Source: Bacillota bacterium (GTDB lineage Bacteria; Bacillota; Clostridia; Lachnospirales; Lachnospiraceae). From it: 64,000 nt of DNA. Under the pieces are notes generated by a model. That model made no database searches. It was not told the DNA's origin and saw only the letters and a list, made by a program, of their open reading frames with translations. Below, in pieces: positions 1 to 8,322 of this stretch (positions are counted from its first letter, which is position 1; every line of letters starts with the position of its first letter). The translations under genes were made by a program, and so were the position numbers. Location of the stretch: assembly GCA_023409535.1 (NCBI GenBank), contig JAEYGZ010000005.1, forward strand, positions 1 to 64,000, given 5' to 3'.

Positions 1-121
1 GATGAGATATCCCATAGCAAAAGCTAGTAAGACCCCTGGAGGACTACCAGGTAGATAGGACAGAGGTGGAAGTGCGGTAACGCATGGAGCTGACTGTTAC
101 TAATAGGTCGAGGGCTTGACC
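1..121 (+). rRNA. rrl: 23S ribosomal RNA, 3' end (partial)
   Basis: The first ~120 bases match the conserved 3' terminus of bacterial 23S rRNA, with the characteristic stretch reading TGTTACTAATAGGTCGAGG just before the end. The gene begins outside the window. The exact 3' end is estimated from the last conserved bases (GGCTTGACC). No 5S rRNA or tRNA follows; the next recognisable feature is an intrinsic terminator. Confidence 0.95.
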
Positions 122-244
122 TAAGAATGGTTTGTTGCGAACAAAGTTCGTTAGTTTGGATGTTTAACATTTTCGAAGGAATGCTAAAGTTATTCATGCA
201 TTCCGTGTGTAGTATTTTGTCAATAATGAATAAGTATTATGTAG

Positions 245-274
245 GCCTGAAGTTAAATTGCTTTAGGCTTTTTT
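245..274 (+). terminator. Intrinsic terminator after the rRNA operon
   Basis: An 8-bp stem (GCCTGAAG with CTTTAGGC, one G-U pair) with an 8-base loop is followed directly by six T residues. It is placed to end transcription of the rRNA operon. Confidence 0.85.
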
Positions 275-363
275 GTTGTAAAAAAATAGTCTGCGAAAGT
301 TTGCTTTTCTGGTAATTCGGCTATATTTTATCAGAATTTAAAGAATAATTTAAAATGGCAGCT

Positions 364-410
364 AAGCCGTTATATTATTAGATTTTTGCCAATGATATAA
401 CGGCTTTTTA
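364..410 (+). terminator. Second intrinsic terminator in tandem
   Basis: A long AT-rich stem (AAGCCGTTATAT with ATATAACGGCTT) encloses a ~22-base loop and is followed by a T run. Two terminators in tandem are common after highly transcribed rRNA operons. No gene lies between the two. Confidence 0.8.
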
Positions 411-901
411 AATAAAAATTATGGGAGATATAAAAAAGGACATACATTAACACTCTAATGAAATAGCGAGAGGATGTAAGTTCAAAAAATATAGAGTTGA
501 CATATATAATGGGTTATTGAGTACAATCATCATATATCAGATAATAATCGATTGTGAGGGCAACGATTCTAAATTTGATTAGGACATATTTAAATATAGA
601 AATTATGGTATTATGAGCTTTATATCCTTGGTCTAAAATCATTAATAGAGAAAGAGAAGCTAATTACATGATAGAAAGTATAAAATGACAAATTCAATGG
701 AAAATTTAGTAAGAGTGTCACAGCAGAGCTTTTTGGTTCGTATATATTATGAAAGCAAATTCTAAAAAATATTTTGAGTTGATGTTGTTTTTAAATGGAC
801 AAGCTAATGAATATGAAACATAGCAGAGTATAATGATTTTGCTGATAGTACTCATGTAGAGAGATTTCATATATTTCTAATATGCAATAAATCTTATTTG
901 G
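411..901. other. AT-rich intergenic stretch, no gene seen
   Basis: About 490 bases of AT-rich sequence with stops in all frames and no ORF with a plausible ribosome binding site. No tRNA, 5S rRNA or transposase remnant could be recognised. It may be decayed sequence, but nothing in it identifies a parent gene. Confidence 0.6.
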
Positions 902-940
902 TGCCATATAGTAAGATACTCGTTATCATACTATATGGCA
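902..940 (+). promoter_or_regulatory. Long hairpin just upstream of the orphan ORF
   Basis: A near-perfect 16-bp inverted repeat (TGCCATATAGTA... with ...TACTATATGGCA, one mismatch) with a short CTCGT loop ends 25 bases before the start codon at 966. It is not followed by a T run, so it is unlikely to be a simple terminator. It could be a 5' UTR structure or an operator. A real dyad; function is inference. Confidence 0.5.
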
Positions 941-965
941 TTACACTAAAATATAAGGAGGCAAA

Positions 966-1601
966 ATGAAGTATCGAATATTAACAATCGGAGTAATGGT
1001 TTGCTTAGTATCTATAGCACTAAGCATTTTTTTTCACATAAAAGAATATATGTCCTATAATAATTTATATAAAATATATTCCACTAATTTTAGTATTTTG
1101 GAAGATGAAATTTTGACAATTAATAATGGTACACTTGATTTGATGGAAAAAGTAAATGAGAATCAAATAATTGATATATCTGATGCTTCGACTATTATTA
1201 ATAATCTTAATCTACTTGATATATTGCAAAAAAACTATTCTATCATGATACAAGAATATTACACAAATATAGGATCGGATTTCAAAAATATTAATAACGG
1301 ACATTTAGATTATAGTAATGGAATAACTTTTTATCATGATATTTCATCCTATATTGATGCATTGCATATAGAACAGACCAGTGCAATAAATAACTTTATT
1401 CTTTCAGAAAATGATATTAAGAAAGGAAGGACGGTTATATCAATACTTAACAGTGTTTCTGAATTGTATTCGCCATTTCAGGAGGAGCGATTTTTCAAAC
1501 TATCCGAAAGAGATAAGATGCGTCAAAGGGTAATCATACAGATAGATTTAAGTCAAAAATTGATAGAAATTAATCAAAAAGCATTAGATTTACTAAAATA
1601 G
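966..1601 (+). CDS. Orphan membrane-anchored hypothetical protein
   Basis: A 211-residue protein that I do not recognise. It starts with a positively charged N-terminus and one hydrophobic segment (about residues 5-24), followed by a polar, Asn/Ile/Asp-rich domain predicted to lie outside the membrane and rich in helix-forming stretches. The start at 966 has a strong SD (AAGGAGG) at the right distance. Base composition is clearly more AT-rich than the housekeeping genes downstream, which suggests recent acquisition or an orphan gene. It is monocistronic: a hairpin lies upstream and a terminator-like stem follows ~300 bases downstream. Being coding is well supported by its length, SD and sensible composition; function is unknown. 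Confidence 0.7.
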   Translation: MKYRILTIGVMVCLVSIALSIFFHIKEYMSYNNLYKIYSTNFSILEDEILTINNGTLDLMEKVNENQIIDISDASTIINNLNLLDILQKNYSIMIQEYYTNIGSDFKNINNGHLDYSNGITFYHDISSYIDALHIEQTSAINNFILSENDIKKGRTVISILNSVSELYSPFQEERFFKLSERDKMRQRVIIQIDLSQKLIEINQKALDLLK

Positions 1602-1904
1602 TAATAAATAAATCATCAACTTGAATTCTTTATAGCTTAGTCGTTACACTTTTCCGATAACTTGCTTTATTTATGACTTACAGTGTAAAAGATGATGATA
1701 AGACAAAATGAAGATAACCGTTTTATACAGATGAATTTGCCGCCAGCAATTATGGCATTTTTGTCGTGATATCATTGATTCACTGCTTATGAGTAAAAAA
1801 TATATGTATCTAAAAACTGTAGGTATCTTGTTCAATAACGATTTATACATAAAGTTATAATTGGGTTTTTTAAAAGCATGAATTGTTTTTAGTTTTTGTA
1901 TTTT

Positions 1905-1945
1905 AAGAGATTGAGTTCTCTGTCAGGGGGTTCAATCTCTTTTTG
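1905..1945 (+). terminator. Intrinsic terminator in the 1602-2125 intergenic region
   Basis: A stem (AGAGATTGA with TCAATCTCT) and ~16-base loop is followed by TTTTTG. It probably ends the transcript of the orphan gene at 966-1601. The rest of the 520-base gap holds no ORF I can support. Confidence 0.7.
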
Positions 1946-2125
1946 ATTCTATCAATTACTAAAAATACACTTTTTTCTATTGAAAATGGGTGGTTTATAA
2001 ATGTCCGATCTGTGCTATTTGTTGTCTTATCTAGCATGGAAAGATAATAAAAATTCCTATACAATCGTAAGTAAGCAGTCACAGTAATTAGAGATATGAT
2101 GAAGGAATTAAGTTTTATAAAATAA

Positions 2126-2995
2126 CTAATGAATACTATTTCGATTACGATATTCCTTTGGAGTTATATGAAAGATTTTACCAAATTGCCTTGTGAAATA
2201 ATTACTGTCATTAAAGCCACTTTGAAAAGCAACATCAGAAATACTTAAGGATGTGTTAACTAAAAGCTTACATGCATGCTGCATTCTCAGTGATCCGATA
2301 TATTTTGACGGTGAGGTTTGATAAGTATCATGAAATATTCTTGTATAATGCCTTACGGATAGATTTGACATTAAAGCAAGCTTCTCAACTGTTATTGGAT
2401 CGATATAGTGATTTTCCATGTATGAAACTGACTTTGCAATGTTGATTACATCAGATCTCACATCATAGGATGGCAGACTATAAGATCTGGATAAAAAGAC
2501 GACAAGCATCATAAAGTATGAATTCAATAAGGTTTTCCAGCCATCGGGTCTAGTATCGTATTCGGTTATCATATGGTTTATGATGTCGCTTACCCGTTCG
2601 TATTCTGCTAACTGTAATTTGAGCCGGCTTTGAAAACTACGCTCCATTGTAAGATATGGTTCAATTACAAATAATGCGTGATATCCAGCTGATTTTCTTA
2701 TATCATGATCTGAGGCTTGAAGTAATTCAGGGCGATACATAATGTTACAAATATGAAAGTCATTCGTGTTTTCAAATCCATGAGCTGTATTATTGCTAAT
2801 AACAAAAACATCTCCCTTTTTGATAAAGTAAGCTTCATTATCAACTTTATGCATTGCCGTTCCATTTAGTACGATCACTAATTCGGTAAAATCAGCGTGG
2901 GTGTGCATAAATAAATCACTATCATGAAATCCATACTGGATGAATAAAGGATAACTTGGATCTTGTAAGAAATATTTTAAATACATTGTTGTCAT
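2126..2995 (-). CDS. AraC-family transcriptional regulator
   Basis: This 289-residue protein has an N-terminal cupin-like sensor half (residues ~15-110, with H-x-H and a KKGDVFVIS turn) and a C-terminal AraC/XylS DNA-binding domain with two helix-turn-helix motifs (about residues 185-285, ending SGFNDSNYFTRQF ... TPKEYR). Length is typical of the family. The start at 2995 has an AAAGGA SD. It is divergent from the GH43 genes at 3119 and 4519, so it is probably their activator, responding to a sugar released from xylan or arabinan. The ligand cannot be read from the sequence. Confidence 0.92.
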   Translation of the reverse strand: MTTMYLKYFLQDPSYPLFIQYGFHDSDLFMHTHADFTELVIVLNGTAMHKVDNEAYFIKKGDVFVISNNTAHGFENTNDFHICNIMYRPELLQASDHDIRKSAGYHALFVIEPYLTMERSFQSRLKLQLAEYERVSDIINHMITEYDTRPDGWKTLLNSYFMMLVVFLSRSYSLPSYDVRSDVINIAKSVSYMENHYIDPITVEKLALMSNLSVRHYTRIFHDTYQTSPSKYIGSLRMQHACKLLVNTSLSISDVAFQSGFNDSNYFTRQFGKIFHITPKEYRNRNSIH

Positions 2996-3081
2996 TGAAA
3001 TTACATCCTTTCACTATGACCCTTTTGTGTTTATTATGTCTTGTGAATTATGCTTAATATATTTAGTACATCATAAGCAAT

Positions 3082-3097
3082 ATAACAAATTTGTTAT
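3082..3097. promoter_or_regulatory. Perfect 16-bp palindrome, possible operator
   Basis: The sequence ATAACAAATTTGTTAT is a perfect palindrome in the divergent intergenic region between the AraC gene and the first GH43 gene, just upstream of the GH43 SD (AAGGAGG). The position suits a repressor-type or AraC-related control site. AraC proteins more often use direct repeats, so another regulator is possible. Confidence 0.4.
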
Positions 3098-3118
3098 GAA
3101 TATTCAAGGAGGTCTATT

Positions 3119-4444
3119 ATGCCTAATCCATATCTGCCTGGATGGGAATATATTCCCGACGGAGAACCGAGAGTATTTGGGGACCGTGTTTATATATACG
3201 GATCACATGACACCTCAGGCTCAGATAAATTTTGCGACTATAAACTCAAAGTCTGGTCTGCACCGATTAACAATCTGAAGCACTGGACTTGTCATGGTAC
3301 TGCATTTCGTACCAGGGCAGACTTGGATCATGAAAGTGATACACCGTGGACTGATGGGGAGCTTTATGCACCGGATGTGGTTGAAAAAGACGGAAAATAT
3401 TATCTTTATGCTTATATTTTCTATACAAAAGGCTGTGTTGCAGTCAGCAGCAAACCGGAAGGTCCGTTTCAGCTCCTTTCGCAATACAAGCTTCCCGAAA
3501 ACTCTGCGCAGGTATTATCAGAGGGTGTTATTGTTGATCCGGGTGTATTGGTTGATGATGACGGAAGGATATATATTTACTGGGGCTATCAGGGTTCCTA
3601 CATGGCCGAATTGAATTCCGGCAATATGTATGAGATTATCAAAAATACATTAATTCCGGATATTATTCCGATTGATACTCCCCATAAATTTTTTGAAGCA
3701 ATCTCTCCGCGTAAAATAGGTGATACATATTATATTATCTATTCCCCCAAGATCGGCAGCTGTCTTGCATATGCCACCTCAAAATCTCCGATTGGTCCTT
3801 TTCAATACAGAGGAGTGATTATTGACAATGGAATCGACTATCCGGGAGGGAATAATCATGGTTCAATTTGTAATATTAACGGACAATGGTATATTTTCTA
3901 TCATCGTATGACAAATGGAACAGTAATGTCAAGACGGGGCTGTTCTGAGCGGATTGAAATTCTTCCTGACGGAACAATTGAGCAGGTCGAAATGACCTCT
4001 TTAGGTTTTGATGAGTCACTGTCACCATATGAAATAACGCCTGCAGATGTTGCCTGTGTTCTTAAAGGCGGATGTATGGTAACTGAGAAAAATATCTTTA
4101 CCAGGGTTATAACAAACATAAAAAACGGGGCTATTATCGGTTATAAGTATTTTGATTTTGGAGAGGATTATGGAAGCAGTACAATGGAATTCAGTGCAAA
4201 TATCAAGGGTATGGGCTGCAAATCAAAATTACATATTTTGATTGACGAGTATTATAACACCGGAGAAGAAATTGGCTGCTGTGAGGTTGGTGCTGATGAC
4301 GGAATAATAGGTGCTGTCGTAAAGAACGTTACAGGCAGGCATGCAGTTTATTTTGTCATTGAAGACAGCTATGAAGGTTACTTTAAGTACATGTTCAAGG
4401 GCAGACAATTGTTTGAGCTTATTTCATTCGTGTTCAGTAAATGA
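3119..4444 (+). CDS. Glycoside hydrolase family 43 (arabinofuranosidase/xylosidase type)
   Basis: This 441-residue protein carries the five-bladed beta-propeller signature of GH43: an N-terminal DGEPRVFGDRVYIYGSHD block (residues ~14-31), a LYAPDVV block, a DPGVLVDDDGRIYIYWG block and a later GGNNHGSI/YIFYHR block. No signal peptide is visible, so it acts in the cytoplasm on imported xylo- or arabino-oligosaccharides. The C-terminal ~130 residues are a beta-rich domain resembling a carbohydrate-binding module. The start has a strong SD (AAGGAGG, 7 bases upstream). It forms a pair with the second GH43 75 bases downstream and is divergent from an AraC regulator. Exact substrate (arabinose or xylose linkage) cannot be decided by eye. 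Confidence 0.93.
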   Translation: MPNPYLPGWEYIPDGEPRVFGDRVYIYGSHDTSGSDKFCDYKLKVWSAPINNLKHWTCHGTAFRTRADLDHESDTPWTDGELYAPDVVEKDGKYYLYAYIFYTKGCVAVSSKPEGPFQLLSQYKLPENSAQVLSEGVIVDPGVLVDDDGRIYIYWGYQGSYMAELNSGNMYEIIKNTLIPDIIPIDTPHKFFEAISPRKIGDTYYIIYSPKIGSCLAYATSKSPIGPFQYRGVIIDNGIDYPGGNNHGSICNINGQWYIFYHRMTNGTVMSRRGCSERIEILPDGTIEQVEMTSLGFDESLSPYEITPADVACVLKGGCMVTEKNIFTRVITNIKNGAIIGYKYFDFGEDYGSSTMEFSANIKGMGCKSKLHILIDEYYNTGEEIGCCEVGADDGIIGAVVKNVTGRHAVYFVIEDSYEGYFKYMFKGRQLFELISFVFSK

Positions 4445-4518
4445 ATGCTTCCTGGGGTGTCCATAATATATGTATGAAGTTTATAAAAGATTATTTTTAA
4501 CGGAGGCTTCTATTATAG

Positions 4519-6057
4519 ATGAAATTAAAAGAGAATATATCATTGATACAATATCAAAATCCTATCATTCCGGGTTTTCATCCTGATCCAAGTGTATGCA
4601 GGGTGGAAGACGACTACTATCTGGTATGCAGTTCCTTTGAATATTTTCCCGGAATACCTGTATTTCACAGCAAGGATTTAATTCACTGGGAACCTATTGG
4701 GCATTGTATTACCCGTAATACGCAGCTTAGATATGCAAAAGGTTCTCCTAATTGCGGAGGGATTTTTGCTCCAACAATACGATACCATAACGGAATCTTT
4801 TATGTTATATCTACGAACGTCTCTGATGTGGGGTATGATGGGGGTAACTTCTTTGTATGGACGAAAGATCCACATGATGAATGGTCTGATCCGGTATGGA
4901 TTGATTTATCGGGAATTGATCCTTCTCTATTCTTTGATGATGATGGCAGGGTATATTATACGGGTACCTCTGATCATATTTTCATGTGTGAAATAGATAG
5001 AAAGACGGGTAAATGTGTCGGTGAAAAAAAAGATATTTGGAATGGTACAGGGGGAAATAATCCGGAGGGACCTCATTTATATAAAATAAACGGCTGGTAC
5101 TATCTATTGATTTCCGAAGGCGGTACAGAATTATGTCATATGATAACTATGGCTAGAAGTATAAACATAGAAGGACCTTATGAATCCTGCAGCAGAAACC
5201 CTGTCCTAACGAACAGAAGCAGAAATCTTCCTATCAAAGCAGTGGGTCATGCAGATTTGTTCCAGGCTCATGATGGCAGTTGGTGGGCGGTTTGTCTGGG
5301 AATAAGACCGATTTCTTATCCCTTCCGCCATAATTTAGGCCGAGAGACATTTTTGTGTCCTGTGAAATGGGATGAGACAGGTTGGCCGGTATTTGGAAAT
5401 GACGGAACACTGGATATTCAAATGTATGCCGAATGCTTGCCGGAATATGAAACGCAGGTCCTGAATTCCAGAGATGACTTTAACAAGGATGAATTAGACT
5501 TTTGCTGGAACTTTATTTATAACCCGATCAATAAACTGTATTCTTTATCAAACAACAAGGGGTTTCTAACCCTATATGGTAATGAAACAGCTCTGGATGA
5601 AGCGGATAGTCTTGCTTGGGTAGGCAGGCGTCAAGAGCATATAGAGTGCAGTGCAAAAGCAGCGCTGTTGTTTCGGCCGGTGAAAGAAGAGGAAGAGGCA
5701 GGTCTTACTATCTATATGAATAATTTACATCATTATGAGATTGCCTTGACTATGAAGGATGGAATACGATGTATTATATTCAGGCGAAGAATCGGCAGTC
5801 TGTGGAAAGTCGAAAATATGATTCCCTATGAGCATGAACAGATTATCATGGAATTAAAAGCGGATAGCGAATATTACTATTTCAGTTTCTCTGCAGATGG
5901 GAAAACCTTTACCCAGGCAGGTAAGGGTGAAGTTCAATATCTGACTACGGAAGTAGGAGGCAGGTTTACAGGTAACTACATTGCTTTATATACCTCCGGC
6001 AATAGAACTGTTTGTACGAATCCGGCTAGGTTTGACTGGTTTGAATATCTTTTTTAA
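4519..6057 (+). CDS. GH43 beta-xylosidase-like enzyme
   Basis: This 512-residue enzyme has the canonical beta-xylosidase start NPIIPGFHPDPSV, with the catalytic base Asp23. The DPSLFFDDDGRVYY block carries the pKa-modulating Asp and the GNNPEGPHLYK block the probable general acid Glu. The C-terminal part (about residues 320-510) matches the beta-sandwich that completes the active site in GH43 xylosidases; length is typical. There is no signal peptide, so it probably cleaves xylo-oligosaccharides in the cytoplasm. It lies 74 bases after the first GH43 gene, in the same direction, and a terminator follows directly. The two genes form a small operon. Confidence 0.94.
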   Translation: MKLKENISLIQYQNPIIPGFHPDPSVCRVEDDYYLVCSSFEYFPGIPVFHSKDLIHWEPIGHCITRNTQLRYAKGSPNCGGIFAPTIRYHNGIFYVISTNVSDVGYDGGNFFVWTKDPHDEWSDPVWIDLSGIDPSLFFDDDGRVYYTGTSDHIFMCEIDRKTGKCVGEKKDIWNGTGGNNPEGPHLYKINGWYYLLISEGGTELCHMITMARSINIEGPYESCSRNPVLTNRSRNLPIKAVGHADLFQAHDGSWWAVCLGIRPISYPFRHNLGRETFLCPVKWDETGWPVFGNDGTLDIQMYAECLPEYETQVLNSRDDFNKDELDFCWNFIYNPINKLYSLSNNKGFLTLYGNETALDEADSLAWVGRRQEHIECSAKAALLFRPVKEEEEAGLTIYMNNLHHYEIALTMKDGIRCIIFRRRIGSLWKVENMIPYEHEQIIMELKADSEYYYFSFSADGKTFTQAGKGEVQYLTTEVGGRFTGNYIALYTSGNRTVCTNPARFDWFEYLF

Positions 6058-6071
6058 TAATAATTATTCTG

Positions 6072-6107
6072 GGATTGAAACTTATATTTGAGTTTCAATC
6101 CTTTTTT
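6072..6107 (+). terminator. Intrinsic terminator after the GH43 pair
   Basis: A 10-bp perfect stem (GGATTGAAAC with GTTTCAATCC) followed by six T residues, 15 bases after the GH43 stop codon. The next ~290 bases up to 6397 are AT-rich and hold no gene I can support. Confidence 0.9.
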
Positions 6108-6397
6108 GAATTAGAGATATTTAATACAAAATATTTAATTATGTCTCAAAATTTTATAATTAAGTTTTGAATAAATTGACAGAATATACCTATTGATTTA
6201 TGATAAATGTATACCACAACATAATTATTTAATATACTTTGAATTAACATTGTTAATTACTTGATTAGAGTTTTGCTTAGGTACCTTAAGGCTTTGCACA
6301 TTGGGAACAAGAAATATTCTGTTACATATAAATTAGGATAGTCTCTGGCTTCATTCATAAAGTGCATAAAAAAATAAAGAATAAGAATGGAGAAATT

Positions 6398-7480
6398 ATG
6401 GATAGCATGATCTCATATCGAGAACAAATTCTACAATTAAAACCGATAATTGCTGATGAATATCTAAACCAGATATTACATCTACCTATAAGAAGTAAGA
6501 TAGTTACTAAAAAAATACTTGAAGATAAGGAAACAGATACCACCAGAATAATAAAACTATTGGTAGAATGGAAAGCCGACGATGACAAGGAACATATAAA
6601 CAAACTATTTTTTAAGCTCCCTATTACGAATAAACAAAAAAATGCATTTGACAAATGGAGTATGCATGAAATTGATTTTTACAGGAATGTAAATAAATAC
6701 GAAGAACTTCCGATAGTAAAATGTTATGATGCTTATATCTTTGAGGATAAGAAGCAATTTCTGTTAATACTTGATGATATTTCAGACGATTATGTTTCTG
6801 CAAATGAAATAGACCGTAACGATATGAATAATTGGTTAAACGCTGCCGCAAGCTTAGCAAAGCTTCATTCATTTTATTGGAATGGAGTAAATTCAAAAAA
6901 CCTTATTAATTTACATGGTGATAATAAAACAATTGAAGAAAAAGTACAAAATTTACATAATGCTTTGGATAAATTCCTGTCATACGCAGTCGATTTTTAT
7001 GAAAAAGAAATACTTGAAGCTTATCAATCAGCTTTAGTAGATGCGATTACTTTTGAACAAAAAAGTATTGATAGAAGAGCGCAAAAAAATAATATATCAG
7101 TAATACACGGTGATTCTCATATTTATAATTTCATGTTTCCGACCGCATCATTTCAAAAACCACTGATTGTAGATTTTCAATTTTGGAGAATGGGAATTCC
7201 TACAGTAGATGTAATGAATTTGACAAGAGTAAAATTCCCGTTTATGAATGAACCTGACGGTCATTTAGAAGTAATAAAACATTATCATATGACATTAATC
7301 AAACTAGGCGTTAGCAATTATAGTTTTAATGAGTGTTTATATGATTACTATTTATCTGCAGCTTATGCGATCTTTGGTCCTGTCTTTAATTATTTTGAAT
7401 TCGGATTAGGTCATGAGTATTGGGGACAAGGTGTATTCGATACGATAAATAATTATAAGATGATAAAGAAATTATTATGA
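6398..7480 (+). CDS. Phosphotransferase of the aminoglycoside/choline kinase fold
   Basis: This 360-residue protein has the kinase-like Brenner motif HGDSHIYN (H-x-D-x4-N) and a following metal-binding Asp in the VDFQFW segment, as in the APH/choline-kinase/ecdysteroid-kinase-like superfamily. The substrate is unknown; resistance cannot be inferred. I chose the ATG at 6398 rather than a GTG at 6362 because GGAG lies 6 bases upstream. The gene is much more AT-rich than the glycosidase genes around it, which suggests separate acquisition. Its stop overlaps the start of a 56-codon ORF (ATGA), so the two may be translationally coupled. Confidence 0.85.
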   Translation: MDSMISYREQILQLKPIIADEYLNQILHLPIRSKIVTKKILEDKETDTTRIIKLLVEWKADDDKEHINKLFFKLPITNKQKNAFDKWSMHEIDFYRNVNKYEELPIVKCYDAYIFEDKKQFLLILDDISDDYVSANEIDRNDMNNWLNAAASLAKLHSFYWNGVNSKNLINLHGDNKTIEEKVQNLHNALDKFLSYAVDFYEKEILEAYQSALVDAITFEQKSIDRRAQKNNISVIHGDSHIYNFMFPTASFQKPLIVDFQFWRMGIPTVDVMNLTRVKFPFMNEPDGHLEVIKHYHMTLIKLGVSNYSFNECLYDYYLSAAYAIFGPVFNYFEFGLGHEYWGQGVFDTINNYKMIKKLL

Positions 7481-7647
7481 CATCAAATGTAGGCTTGCTT
7501 GGAGGACTAATAGATAATCCATTTAGATATACCGATGATCTAAATAGGATGCTGATTGTATTATTTATTTTGATGTATCCTGGAAGAGTTATTTCAACAA
7601 CTTTTATTCAAACAATAGTGTTATTCAAGAGAACTGGACGAAAATAG
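7477..7647 (+). CDS. Small hypothetical ORF coupled to the phosphotransferase
   Basis: A 56-codon ORF starting in the ATGA overlap at the end of the phosphotransferase gene. The product has a hydrophobic centre (about residues 25-50) and a basic tail (KRTGRK). I recognise no family. It could be a genuine small membrane protein, a remnant of a longer gene, or chance. The stop-start overlap is the main support. Confidence 0.35.
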   Translation: MTSNVGLLGGLIDNPFRYTDDLNRMLIVLFILMYPGRVISTTFIQTIVLFKRTGRK

Positions 7648-7717
7648 CCACAGTGAAATTACGGCAATGAATTGCTAATAATTAGATTTAAAGAAAGTCT
7701 TGAATAGGGAGAATATC

Positions 7718-7774
7718 ATGCTGAACGATTATGAAATAGCTTTAGAAACCATAAAAGATAAAATAAGGAGATAA
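7718..7774 (+). CDS. Possible 18-codon upstream ORF before the NUDIX gene
   Basis: A short ORF (MLNDYEIALETIKDKIRR) preceded by GGGAGA and ending 4 bases before the NUDIX start codon, so that the NUDIX SD (AAGGAG) lies inside it. This arrangement could couple translation of the two, or it may be the leftover of a deleted gene. Only length, SD and position support it. Confidence 0.3.
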   Translation: MLNDYEIALETIKDKIRR

Positions 7775-7778
7775 AATA

Positions 7779-8261
7779 ATGAGTTGGCCGACGCATATCG
7801 TAGCAGCTGCAGGTTATATATTTGATGATAAGGGTAATATACTGATCGTTAAAACTCACAACAGGGGCTGGGATTGTACCGGCGGACAGATTGAAGAAGG
7901 CGAGAATATTGAAGAAGGAGTTCTTCGCGAGATACTGGAAGAAAGTGGTGTGAATGCTGCGGTTAAATGCTTATGCGGTATTTATTCTAATGTCGGTAAG
8001 CATGTTTATTATGATGGAATAACACAGGTTCCGACCAAAGTCATAATGGATTTTATCTGTGAATATGTTAGCGGTGATCTGACATGCTCCGATGAAACAA
8101 GTGAAGTGATCTGGGTTCCGAAAGACAAGGTTTTAGAGTATATAACTTCACCGGCACTGAGATACCGCTTTCAGAAGGTGTTGGAGTTTGACGGAAAAGT
8201 AACCTATAGTTCTTATGTTTCAAAACCGGAATTTAAAGTATTGTCTGAAAGATTTGTTTAA
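7779..8261 (+). CDS. NUDIX hydrolase
   Basis: This 160-residue protein contains a complete Nudix box (G-x5-E-x7-REILEESG, about residues 36-58), which binds the metal and hydrolyses nucleoside-diphosphate-linked compounds. Length fits a single-domain Nudix enzyme. The substrate cannot be told from the motif. The start has a strong AAGGAG SD. It lies between the AT-rich phosphotransferase gene and the GH1 gene, with 61 bases to the latter, and may or may not belong to the sugar locus. Confidence 0.92.
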   Translation: MSWPTHIVAAAGYIFDDKGNILIVKTHNRGWDCTGGQIEEGENIEEGVLREILEESGVNAAVKCLCGIYSNVGKHVYYDGITQVPTKVIMDFICEYVSGDLTCSDETSEVIWVPKDKVLEYITSPALRYRFQKVLEFDGKVTYSSYVSKPEFKVLSERFV

Positions 8262-8322
8262 ACCTAAAGGCTGTGGAGATATCAGAGTTTAGTATTACGA
8301 AGGTATAGAAACGAGGAATGAT

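Noticed and set aside
127..315. ORF of 62 codons after the 23S gene
   Set aside because: It runs through the rRNA terminator, has no SD and a composition unlike a protein; considered non-coding.
1690..1800. Possible transposase remnant in the gap after the orphan gene
   Set aside because: Short translated pieces looked faintly like a broken gene, but no motif could be matched.
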